Shown piece after piece: positions 1 through 5,340 of a DNA stretch of 5,340 nucleotides. Under the pieces are notes generated by a model. The model saw only the letters and a program-made list of their open reading frames with translations. It searched no databases and had not been told where the DNA came from. The stretch is taken from the NCBI GenBank assembly GCA_913009915.1, contig CAJVYZ010000229.1, positions 1-5,340 of the forward strand, in the 5' to 3' direction. Made by a program: the position numbers and the translations under genes. This DNA comes from an uncultured Gemmatimonadota bacterium. Its GTDB lineage: Bacteria > Gemmatimonadota > Gemmatimonadetes > Gemmatimonadales > GWC2-71-9. Position 1 is the first letter of the stretch, and each line of letters opens with the position of its first letter.

Positions 1-17
1 TGTGTGTTTTTTTTTTT

Positions 18-83
18 CAAGCAGAAGACGGCATACGAGATATATCAGTGTGACTGGAGTTCAGACGTGTGCTCTTCCGATCT
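18..83 (+). other. Illumina P7 / index / Read 2 adapter (synthetic, not genomic)
   Basis: Positions 18-41 match the Illumina P7 flow-cell sequence, 42-49 fall where an 8-nt index field lies, and 50-83 match the TruSeq Read 2 primer region ending in GCTCTTCCGATCT. In the opposite orientation the index field reads ACTGATAT, which from memory agrees with TruSeq index 25 (ACTGAT plus AT). Positions 1-17 are TGTGTG followed by a run of T. On the other strand this is a poly-A run after the adapter end, typical of reading past the end of a library molecule. Any reading frame across 1-83 is artefactual. Genomic sequence begins at about 84. Confidence 0.98.
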
Positions 84-175
84 ACACAATCCTCGCTTGG
101 CTGATGATCTGTCGATGGCTATGAGCCGTCAGCCGTCAGCTGTCAGCTGTCCACCGTCCACTGTCTACCCCTCAC
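84..175. other. Short non-coding stretch downstream of mnmE
   Basis: This is the genomic sequence between the left adapter and the mnmE stop codon. I see no gene in it. It contains the heptamer repeat array at 124-165 and a weak hairpin, GGCT-ATG-AGCC at 117-127, with no T-tract, so it is not called a terminator. In many bacteria mnmG (gidA) follows mnmE, but the contig ends before that could be seen. Confidence 0.6.
124..165. repeat. Six-copy degenerate 7-bp tandem repeat
   Basis: On the plus strand the six consecutive units are AGCCGTC, AGCCGTC, AGCTGTC, AGCTGTC, CACCGTC and CACTGTC. They fit the pattern (AG/CA)CYGTC, with the variants occurring in pairs. On the minus strand, the direction of mnmE transcription, they read as GACRGYK units. 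The array is intergenic and starts 10 bp beyond the mnmE stop codon. Heptanucleotide tandem repeats of this style are known between genes in some bacteria (for example STRR elements in cyanobacteria). Whether this one belongs to a dispersed family cannot be judged from one copy. Confidence 0.8.
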
Positions 176-1516
176 TCACTTTCCGACACAAAAACTACTA
201 AAGATTCGATCGAGTACATCCTCCACGTCCACGGCCCCGATCAGGCTGTCGAGGGCGCCGGTCGCCTGCTGCAGGTGATGGGCGGCGAGGACCGGATCGC
301 CGGGTTGGTCGAGAAACGGCCGGGCATCCTTCAGCGACACCACGGCCTTCTGGAGCGCGACCCGGTGACGCTCCCGCGTCAACATCGGTTCCAGATCGGC
401 CACTTGGATCCGGTCGCCAAAGACGCGCTCGGCGATGGTCCGCCGGAGCACGTCGAGTCCCACCCCGGTAGTGGCGGATACCGGAATACCCTCCGCCGCG
501 CGCTGGGTCATATCCGCCTTGGTACGCACCAGCAGCGGAACGCCGCCTCGAGGAAGTGCCGCGCCCAGAAGGTCCTGTTCCTCGGCGTCGAGTTCCCGGT
601 CCGCCTCGACACAGAGCAGTACCATGTCGGCCGCCTGCAGGTATCGATGACTGATTTCGATGCCCAACTGCTCGATCCGGTCGGCATCGGCGCGCAGGCC
701 GGCGGTGTCCACCAACCTGACGGGCCATCCCAAGAAGCTGGTGCCGGCTTCGATGGCATCCCGGGTGGTGCCGGGGATTTCGGTTACAATGGCCCGGTCC
801 AATCCAAGGAGGGCGTTGAACAGGGACGATTTTCCCACGTTGGGCCGGCCCGCCAACACCACCACCGCGCCCTCCCGCATCCGTTCACCAGCGGGTGCCG
901 TCCTCAGAAGGTGATCGATCTGGCGGGCGACATCGTCCAGCCGTTGCCGCACGGTAGCCGGCGCCACCGGGGGCTCGTCCTCGTCGGGGAAATCGATGTC
1001 GTAGCTGAGGAGGGCCACGACCCCGATCAGGTCCTCTCGCAACTGCAGCAACCGCTGCGACAGCCCACCGTCGAGTTGTTGCAGGGCGGCCCGGACCTGC
1101 GCCGGCGCCGTGGCATCGATGACGTCACCCACTGCTTCGGCCTGGATGAGATCCATCTTCCCGTTGATGACCGCGCGCCGGGTGAACTCACCGGGGTGCG
1201 CGGTGCGGGCGCCGGCGGCCTCGAGGGCAGCCACCAGGCGCCCGGGTGCCATGAGGCCTCCGTGGCACATCAACTCGACGGTGTCCTCACCGGTGTAGCT
1301 GCCGGGCGCACGATAGGTGATGTAGATGCCGTGGTCGATCTCGCAACCATCCGCGTCGGCGAACCGACCCAGGACGGCACGTCTCGGAGGTTCGGGCGCG
1401 AAGTCGTCGATCACCCTGGCGGCCACGGCAAAGGCGTCATCGCCTGTCAGCCGTACCACCGCCAAGGCGGAGCGCCCAGGCGGCGTTGCCAGGGCGACGA
1501 TGACATCCGAAAGCAT
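176..1516 (-). CDS. mnmE: tRNA uridine-5-carboxymethylaminomethyl(34) synthesis GTPase MnmE
   Basis: MnmE is a dimeric, potassium-activated GTPase. With MnmG it installs the (carboxymethyl)aminomethyl group on wobble U34 of certain tRNAs, using a tetrahydrofolate one-carbon donor. The 446-residue product is close to the E. coli length (454). Visible parts are the N-terminal folate-binding/dimerisation domain (about 1-120, with ATPPGRSALAVVRLTG at 10-25 and PGEFTRRA at 108-115) and a helical domain split around the G domain. G-domain motifs are G1 GRPNVGKS (223-230), G2 IPGTTRD (247-253), G3 DTAG (270-273), G4 TKAD (332-335) and G5 SATTGVG (347-353). The C-terminus is FCVGK, with the conserved catalytic-loop cysteine at 443. 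G4 has Thr in place of the usual Asn of NKxD. The gene lies 55 nt downstream of yidC and is probably co-transcribed. No clear Shine-Dalgarno precedes the ATG, but no other start codon fits the N-terminal homology. Confidence 0.97.
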   Translation of the reverse strand: MLSDVIVALATPPGRSALAVVRLTGDDAFAVAARVIDDFAPEPPRRAVLGRFADADGCEIDHGIYITYRAPGSYTGEDTVELMCHGGLMAPGRLVAALEAAGARTAHPGEFTRRAVINGKMDLIQAEAVGDVIDATAPAQVRAALQQLDGGLSQRLLQLREDLIGVVALLSYDIDFPDEDEPPVAPATVRQRLDDVARQIDHLLRTAPAGERMREGAVVVLAGRPNVGKSSLFNALLGLDRAIVTEIPGTTRDAIEAGTSFLGWPVRLVDTAGLRADADRIEQLGIEISHRYLQAADMVLLCVEADRELDAEEQDLLGAALPRGGVPLLVRTKADMTQRAAEGIPVSATTGVGLDVLRRTIAERVFGDRIQVADLEPMLTRERHRVALQKAVVSLKDARPFLDQPGDPVLAAHHLQQATGALDSLIGAVDVEDVLDRIFSSFCVGK

Positions 1517-1571
1517 GGCAAGAAGATAGCAGGCACCCAGGCTGGCGCTGGTGGCCTCCGGCCCCTCGCTG

Positions 1572-3314
1572 CTAGCGTCTCTTCTTACGCTTCAACTGCT
1601 TGGGGCGTGGCGGGTGATCGGGAGCTTCCGCCGAAGTCGGAGCGGCACTTGGCTTGTCCTTCTTGGGCGGATTGGCCTTCACCCGCTCCTTGGCCAGCAT
1701 CCATTGTTGCGGCACGCTAACCAGGTTCTGCACCGTGTAGTACAGGTTGAGCCCCGAGGCGAATCTGGCGAACAGCACCGTCATCATCACCGGCATGACG
1801 TACAACATGGTCTTCATCTGGGGGTTGGGTTCCATCCCCATCTGGCCGACCTTACTCACCGCAAACATGGAGATACCCATGAGCAGGGGGATGATGTAAA
1901 GAGGGTCGGCTTGAGCCAAGTCGGGGAGCCACAGGAAGGAGACACCGCGTAGCTCGATGGTGTTCTGGAACACGAAGAACAAAGCGATGAGGACCGGGAA
2001 CGGGAGCAGCATCGGCCAGCAGCCACCGAGGGGGTTGACGTTGTGTTCCTTGTAAAGCTTGAACGTCTCTTTCTGCAGCTTCTCCGGTTGGTCCTTGTAT
2101 TTCGCTTGCATTTCCTTCATCAAGGGCTGCACGGCCTGCATGCGGATGCTCGAGCGCATGGCTTTCTGGTTGAGCGGCCAAAGCACCACACGGATCAGGA
2201 TGCCGAACAGGATCAATACCCATCCGTAGGGAAGATTCAGCGTTTCATGCATCCAGACCAGCACCCAACGGGCGGCGACCGCCACCGGCCGGATGATCGA
2301 CCTGAGTCCGGGCCAGCCATAGGGATTTACGTCGTCGAACCCGTGGCCGATGCCCTTGAGCCGGGGATACTCCAGCGGGCCTGCATACAGGCGATAGCGG
2401 AACGCCCCGTCAGCGGTCACCGGCTGGCTGACCCACAGGTCGGCGGTCACCGGATCCTTCGGCGCGGTGAACAGCACCGAGGCCGTCACCCCACTGAGCG
2501 GAGTCGCGCCCTCATCCACCGCCAGCACGGCCGTAACGAAGTACTTCGACTTGACGGCCACCCATTCGAACGGGCCCGGCTTGATTACGGTTTCGCCCGG
2601 ATCGAGACTGCTGAATCGGGTGAGGTCACTGCCGCCGTTGCGGGTGACGAACCCCATCTCCCGCGTGTTTTCCTTGCGGTTTTGCTCGGTGTTGGCCAGC
2701 CCCGGGCCCATGCCGACCAAGAGGAGGCCTCCGTTGGGGCCGAGTCCTGTTACCGACCCGGTGACGGCCACTTGGTACGTTCCCGGCTCAAACCGGTAGT
2801 CGAGCGTCACGGTGACGCCGCCTTGCGTGGCGCTCAGGCCGAGTCGGGCCGGCTGGTCGACCGTCACCCTCTCGGCGGTAGGCACGAACACCCAGTCGTC
2901 GAGATGAAGGGTATCTCGTCCCACGATGAGCCTAAGGGCCAGCAGATCGCTCTCGGGGTGCATCAACTCGACGTTGTGACTCTTGAGGCTGTCGATGGTA
3001 TAGGTGTAGTCGGCCAGTACGGCACTGACCAGCCGCCCACCCCTGGTGCTGAAACGGTATTGGTATAGCTCCGAGGTCACCACCACGGTGTCTTCCGGCA
3101 CGGCACCAATGGCGTCCTGCGGCAGATCGGAAACGGCGGGCGCGACCCGGGGTGCGGCTGCGGCCCCCGCGTCATCGACGATGCTGTCGGGCCGCGGGAA
3201 ACCGAGACTGTCGACGGCCACTACCGGCTCTGGCGGCGGACGCTTGAACAGCAGACCAGGGCCAAAGAGGATGACCATGATGAGGGCCATCGCCAAGAGG
3301 AAGCGACGATCCAT
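1572..3314 (-). CDS. yidC: Membrane protein insertase YidC (Oxa1 family)
   Basis: YidC inserts and folds inner-membrane proteins, alone or with SecYEG. The 580-residue product has the Gram-negative architecture. TM1 is at about 5-23 and is followed by a Pro/Ala-rich linker (about 25-75). A large periplasmic beta domain spans about 76-330. The conserved five-helix core follows, with the hydrophilic-groove arginine at 375 in ILIRVVLWPLNQK, a cytoplasmic coiled loop (about 385-425) and NPLGGCWPMLLPFPVLIALF (427-446). Further core motifs are DPLYIIPLLMG (470-480) and ASGLNLYYTVQNLVSVPQQ (519-537). The C-terminus (about 541-580) is Lys/Arg/Pro-rich and ends KRKKRR, which fits a ribosome-binding cytoplasmic tail. 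The gene starts 16 nt after the yidD stop, consistent with one operon and with YidD acting in the same pathway. The Shine-Dalgarno is weak. Compared with many operons of this type, khpB/jag is missing downstream. Confidence 0.97.
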   Translation of the reverse strand: MDRRFLLAMALIMVILFGPGLLFKRPPPEPVVAVDSLGFPRPDSIVDDAGAAAAPRVAPAVSDLPQDAIGAVPEDTVVVTSELYQYRFSTRGGRLVSAVLADYTYTIDSLKSHNVELMHPESDLLALRLIVGRDTLHLDDWVFVPTAERVTVDQPARLGLSATQGGVTVTLDYRFEPGTYQVAVTGSVTGLGPNGGLLLVGMGPGLANTEQNRKENTREMGFVTRNGGSDLTRFSSLDPGETVIKPGPFEWVAVKSKYFVTAVLAVDEGATPLSGVTASVLFTAPKDPVTADLWVSQPVTADGAFRYRLYAGPLEYPRLKGIGHGFDDVNPYGWPGLRSIIRPVAVAARWVLVWMHETLNLPYGWVLILFGILIRVVLWPLNQKAMRSSIRMQAVQPLMKEMQAKYKDQPEKLQKETFKLYKEHNVNPLGGCWPMLLPFPVLIALFFVFQNTIELRGVSFLWLPDLAQADPLYIIPLLMGISMFAVSKVGQMGMEPNPQMKTMLYVMPVMMTVLFARFASGLNLYYTVQNLVSVPQQWMLAKERVKANPPKKDKPSAAPTSAEAPDHPPRPKQLKRKKRR

Positions 3315-3330
3315 GGGTTACTTCAGCCCG

Positions 3331-3567
3331 TTACGGAACGGGGTCATACCCGCCGTGGTGGAACGGATGGCACCGCACCAGGCGCCGCAGACTGAGCCAG
3401 CTCCCTTTTCCCGCTCCATGCTTGCACACGGCCTGACGGGCATATTCCGAGCATGAGGGGTGGAAACGGCAACTAGGGGGAAGCACCGGCGAAATGAGTA
3501 ACTGGTAGCCACGTATGATGCCGATCAAAATGGTCTGGGGGATTTGCAGGACAGAGCGCATGGTCAT
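3331..3567 (-). CDS. yidD: Membrane protein insertion efficiency factor YidD
   Basis: YidD is a small membrane-associated protein thought to assist YidC-dependent insertion. The 78-residue product shows the full family signature: an amphipathic/hydrophobic N-terminal helix (about 6-25), [19 protein letters not shown] (25-43) and [13 protein letters not shown] at the C-terminus (66-78). The conserved cysteines are at 33, 39 and 66. The frame stays open upstream to 3684, but that part is antisense-like coding within rnpA. I chose the ATG at 3567 because it overlaps the rnpA stop as ATGA, a usual translational-coupling junction, and gives the usual family length. A second in-frame ATG two codons later (3561) is possible. 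Little Shine-Dalgarno complementarity is visible, which fits coupling to rnpA. Confidence 0.94.
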   Translation of the reverse strand: MTMRSVLQIPQTILIGIIRGYQLLISPVLPPSCRFHPSCSEYARQAVCKHGAGKGSWLSLRRLVRCHPFHHGGYDPVP

Positions 3568-3917
3568 TGAGCCGTTCGGACAGCGTCGCGCCAGTGAAGT
3601 AGTTCCTGCTTCAGGGTCACGAACGATGCTTGGTACGCGTCGGGCCGGGCCCGAATCAGCAGGTCCGAGGGGCCCTGGTCGCACTGCACCTCGGTACGCC
3701 AGATTTCCTTGAGCCTGCGCCGCAAACGATTACGGGCCACCGCCGAGTGATGGAACTTGGGAACGATAAGCCCCATCCGGGCGAGGCCCGAGGTACTGTC
3801 GGTCCAGATCAGCTCGAGATGCGCGCTCCGGCGGCGCTTTCCGGAGCGGAGCACCCGATGGATATCGGAGGTCCGCCGGAGCCGCCGGGCGCTATCGAGC
3901 CGCTGACTTGGCGTCAG
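3564..3917 (-). CDS. rnpA: Ribonuclease P protein component, apparently with a CTG start
   Basis: RnpA is the basic protein subunit that binds the RNase P RNA and helps it cleave the 5' leader from precursor tRNAs. With the CTG at 3917 the product is 117 residues, matching the family (about 115-120). It contains [20 protein letters not shown] (6-25), the usual N-terminal helix, GLIVPK (49-54) and the RNR signature [12 protein letters not shown] (60-71). The first conventional start in frame is the GTG at 3854. That would give 96 residues and delete the conserved first helix. No ATG, GTG or TTG occurs in this frame between 3854 and the upstream in-frame stop at 4032-4034. The CTG overlaps the rpmH stop as CTGA and follows GGAGG by 3 nt. 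I therefore infer the CTG start. The gene identity is certain and the exact start is not. The 3' end overlaps yidD by 4 nt. Confidence 0.9.
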   Translation of the reverse strand: MTPSQRLDSARRLRRTSDIHRVLRSGKRRRSAHLELIWTDSTSGLARMGLIVPKFHHSAVARNRLRRRLKEIWRTEVQCDQGPSDLLIRARPDAYQASFVTLKQELLHWRDAVRTAQ

Positions 3918-4075
3918 TACCCTCCGTGCTTGGAGGGGATGATGACGGTCAGCCGGCGGCGGCCCTTCTTGCGACGCCGCGACAGAATAGCCCGTCCCCA
4001 GCGAGTCGCCATGCGGGCCCGAAAACCGTGTTTATTTACTCGCCGCCGATTGCGCGGTCGGTACGTCGGTTTCAT
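3914..4075 (-). CDS. rpmH: 50S ribosomal protein bL34, with C-terminal extension
   Basis: bL34 is a small, very basic protein of the large ribosomal subunit. The 53-residue product begins [18 protein letters not shown] and continues [20 protein letters not shown], an unmistakable bL34 sequence. Canonical homologues stop at or near RLTV (residue 44 here). This one carries nine more residues, IIPSKHGGY. The frame is open far upstream, but that part is antisense to dnaA. The ATG at 4075 is fixed by homology and by a GGAGG 9 nt upstream. As in most bacteria it is the first gene of the rpmH-rnpA-yidD-yidC cluster and is divergent from dnaA. Confidence 0.97.
   Translation of the reverse strand: MKPTYRPRNRRRVNKHGFRARMATRWGRAILSRRRKKGRRRLTVIIPSKHGGY
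3920..3925 (-). promoter_or_regulatory. Candidate ribosome-binding site for rnpA within rpmH
   Basis: The minus strand reads GGAGGG here, inside the last codons of rpmH (Gly51-Gly52). It ends 2-3 nt before the proposed CTG start of rnpA. The spacing is short for an optimal site. Even so, it is a perfect Shine-Dalgarno core exactly at the gene junction and far (over 60 nt) from the GTG alternative, so it helps place the start. Confidence 0.55.
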
Positions 4076-4084
4076 AAATCGTTG

Positions 4085-4089
4085 CCTCC
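4085..4089 (-). promoter_or_regulatory. Shine-Dalgarno of rpmH
   Basis: GGAGG on the minus strand lies 9 nt before the rpmH ATG at 4075. It decides the start within an open frame that otherwise runs far upstream. Confidence 0.8.
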
Positions 4090-4101
4090 ATTGAGCCAAG
4101 G

Positions 4102-4131
4102 AAGCTACCCAAGATAACGGCTCACGGTCAA
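4102..4131 (-). promoter_or_regulatory. Possible sigma70-type promoter for the rpmH operon
   Basis: On the minus strand a good -35 hexamer TTGACC (4131-4126) is followed, after 18 nt, by a weak -10 TAGCTT (4107-4102). Transcription would begin at about 4095, leaving a leader of about 20 nt that includes the rpmH ribosome-binding site. The -10 match is poor (3 of 6), so this rests mostly on the -35 and the position. Confidence 0.4.
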
Positions 4132-4138
4132 GGTTGAC
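4127..4138. repeat. Inverted repeat formed by the two facing -35 elements
   Basis: GTCAA-GG-TTGAC is a perfect 5-bp inverted repeat with a 2-nt spacer. It arises because the candidate -35 boxes of the divergent rpmH and dnaA promoters sit back to back. It may be no more than that, or it may double as an operator for a dimeric regulator. Confidence 0.6.
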
Positions 4139-4162
4139 TTTTCCACATCCGGCCCGTACTAT
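4134..4162 (+). promoter_or_regulatory. Candidate sigma70-type promoter of dnaA
   Basis: TTGACT (4134-4139) and TACTAT (4157-4162) are separated by an ideal 17-nt spacer. They match 5 of 6 and 4 of 6 positions of TTGACA and TATAAT. Predicted transcription starts near 4169, giving a leader of roughly 40 nt before the dnaA ATG at 4208. The DnaA box lies in the spacer. Confidence 0.7.
4139..4147 (+). promoter_or_regulatory. DnaA box in the dnaA promoter
   Basis: TTTTCCACA matches the relaxed DnaA-box consensus TTWTNCACA at every position. It overlaps the last base of the dnaA -35 and the first part of the spacer, so DnaA bound here would be expected to block RNA polymerase. This is the known autorepression arrangement of dnaA in several bacteria. 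It is the only full match I found in the dnaA-rpmH gap, so a complete oriC is not shown here. Confidence 0.7.
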
Positions 4163-4207
4163 CCCGCCCGCCCTTAATAGAACCCCACGACATTCTTTCG
4201 GGTATCG

Positions 4208-5168
4208 ATGCAGCTGACCGCAAAAGAAGCATGGAAGCGCATCCTCGAGAACGCGCGGCAGCAGATTCCTGATCACGCGATCCGGACTTGGCTCGAACCT
4301 ACCGAAGCCGTCGCCCTCGATGGCAACAGGCTCATCATTGGCGCCCCCGACCAATTCGCGGTCGAATGGAACGAAACCAAGCACGCCGCCCTCCTCTCGG
4401 CGCTGGCCGAACCGGTGTTGGGGGACGGCACCTCGGTGGTGTTCCGCGTCCATGAAGATCAGCAGCAGCGACCTCAGATGGACTTCTTCGTGGCCCCCCC
4501 GGCCACCGCCGGTATCCCGCGCCAGTCCACGGCCAGCAGTGGCGCCAAGCCACTGAACGAGCGCTACACGTTCGACAGCTTCGTCATCGGCAAGTCCAAC
4601 GAGCTTCCCGCCGCCGCCGCCCACGCCGTGAGCGAGGCGCCCGGCCGCATCTACAACCCATTGTTCATCTACGGAGCTACCGGGCTGGGAAAGACCCACC
4701 TGATGCAGGCCATCGCTCATGACGTTTGCCAACGGTTCCCCACCACCAGGGTGCTGTACGTGGGGGCGGAGCAGTTCATCAACGAGGTGATCGAGAGCAT
4801 CCACAACCGGAGAATGCCGGAGTTCCGGCGGCGCTACCGCAACGACGTAGATCTGTTCCTGGTGGACGACGTGCACTTTCTGGAGGGGAAGGAAGCCACC
4901 CAGGAGGAGTTCTTCCACACCTTCAATGCCCTCTACGAAGACACCAAGCAAATCGTGCTGACGTCCGACCGGCCCCCCAAGGAGATCCCTGGGCTGGAGT
5001 CCCGCCTGATCAGCCGGTTCGAATGGGGCATGGTGGCAGACGTGGGGCACCCCGACCTCGAGCATCGCATCGCCATCCTCCAGAAGAAGCAGGAACAAGA
5101 TCACCTCGAACTGACTATCCCGGACGACGTCATCCGCTTCATCGCCGCGAGCGTGCGCTCCAACGTCC
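4208..5168 (+). CDS. dnaA: Chromosomal replication initiator DnaA (3' end missing)
   Basis: DnaA is the AAA+ ATPase that binds DnaA boxes at oriC, forms a filament, opens the duplex and recruits the helicase. Visible parts are domain I (about 1-82, with AWKRIL and TWLEPTEA), a short linker domain II (about 83-116) and the AAA+ domain III from about 117. Motifs are [12 protein letters not shown] (120-131), Walker A GATGLGKT (156-163), Walker B LFLVDD (216-221), sensor 1 LTSDRPP (251-257) and box [15 protein letters not shown] (263-274) with the probable arginine finger at 270. Genuine sequence ends after codon 320 plus one base (SNV, where the family continues RELEG). The residues that follow in frame are translated P5 adapter. 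The end of domain III and the DNA-binding domain IV are therefore off the contig. This is an assembly edge, not a pseudogene. No strong Shine-Dalgarno precedes the ATG. Confidence 0.97.
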
Positions 5169-5226
5169 AGATCGGAAGAGCGTCGTGTAGGGAAAGAGTG
5201 TAGATCTCGGTGGTCGCCGTATCATT
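5169..5226 (-). other. Illumina P5 universal adapter, reverse complement (synthetic)
   Basis: The 58 bases match the reverse complement of the TruSeq universal (P5) adapter, beginning AGATCGGAAGAGCGTCGTG and ending GCCGTATCATT. They replace the dnaA coding sequence abruptly in the middle of a conserved motif and add the false C-terminus [10 protein letters not shown]. Confidence 0.99.
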
Positions 5227-5340
5227 AAAAAAAAAATATCATTTTTTTCTTCTTCTCTTTTCTTCTCTATTTTGTCAGGCTCCATAACGTACGTACACCT
5301 TCATCTGTTTCATCTTCTCCCGTCACTCCTGCTTGCCATA
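5227..5340. other. Post-adapter poly-A and low-quality tail (non-genomic)
   Basis: A run of ten A follows the P5 end directly (5227-5236). It is succeeded by about 100 bases rich in T and C whose composition is quite unlike the GC-rich insert. No reading frame or motif is recognisable. This is what base callers emit after a read has passed the end of the library fragment, so it should not be treated as organismal DNA. Confidence 0.88.

Noticed and set aside
117..127. GGCT-ATG-AGCC hairpin as a terminator of the mnmE operon
   Set aside because: The stem is only 4 bp and there is no T-tract on either side.
4..201. A 65-residue plus-strand open frame at the left end
   Set aside because: Its first two thirds translate the Illumina adapter and the rest runs through the heptamer repeat into the antisense of mnmE.
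275..1720. Long plus-strand open frame opposite mnmE
   Set aside because: It is a GC-rich antisense shadow. The minus strand encodes an intact, motif-complete MnmE over the same bases.
2043..3068. Long plus-strand open frame opposite yidC
   Set aside because: It is antisense to a clearly conserved YidC and has no recognisable domain.
4076..4207. The dnaA-rpmH gap as a complete oriC
   Set aside because: It is only 132 bp with a single clear DnaA box and no evident AT-rich unwinding element. The promoter function explains the box.
4911..4919. TCTTCCACA inside dnaA as a second DnaA box
   Set aside because: It has one mismatch to the consensus and lies in coding sequence for FFHT, so it is probably chance.
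3914..5104. 396-residue minus-strand frame ending in bL34, as a possible fusion protein
   Set aside because: The upstream 340 or so residues are antisense to dnaA. The rpmH ATG at 4075 with its GGAGG explains the real gene.
5237..5340. T/C-rich tail as a biological low-complexity or regulatory region
   Set aside because: It lies beyond the P5 adapter and a poly-A run, so it is outside the genomic insert.

Overview
The window is a GC-rich bacterial chromosomal contig covering the conserved dnaA/rpmH neighbourhood. Synthetic sequencing-adapter sequence is still attached at both ends. Only about 84-5168 is genomic. Positions 18-83 are an Illumina P7/index/Read 2 adapter, and 5169-5226 are the reverse complement of the Illumina P5 universal adapter. 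The short T-rich/A-rich stretches and the noisy tail (1-17 and 5227-5340) are best read as base calls past the end of the library molecule.

The genomic part is the classic origin-proximal block. On the minus strand, reading right to left, it runs rpmH (ribosomal protein bL34), rnpA (RNase P protein), yidD (insertion accessory factor), yidC (membrane insertase) and mnmE (tRNA wobble-uridine GTPase). The genes are tightly packed: rpmH/rnpA and rnpA/yidD overlap through NTGA stop/start junctions, yidD and yidC are 16 nt apart, and yidC and mnmE are 55 nt apart. On the plus strand dnaA diverges from rpmH and is cut at codon 321 by the adapter, within the AAA+ module and before the DNA-binding domain. 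A 132-bp intergenic region holds back-to-back candidate promoters and a perfect DnaA box inside the dnaA promoter spacer.

The genes are all housekeeping: replication initiation, translation, tRNA maturation and modification, and membrane protein biogenesis. High GC and the full-length YidC with a large periplasmic domain indicate a Gram-negative-type (diderm) bacterium. I suspect an uncultured environmental lineage such as Gemmatimonadota, but only tentatively and from general familiarity. A khpB/jag gene, common between yidC and mnmE in other bacteria, is absent here.

I see no previously undescribed system. The points worth a second look are the adapter contamination, an apparent CTG start for rnpA, a C-terminal extension of bL34 that encodes the rnpA ribosome-binding site, the compact divergent promoter with its DnaA box, a 7-bp tandem repeat array downstream of mnmE, and a non-canonical G4 motif in MnmE.
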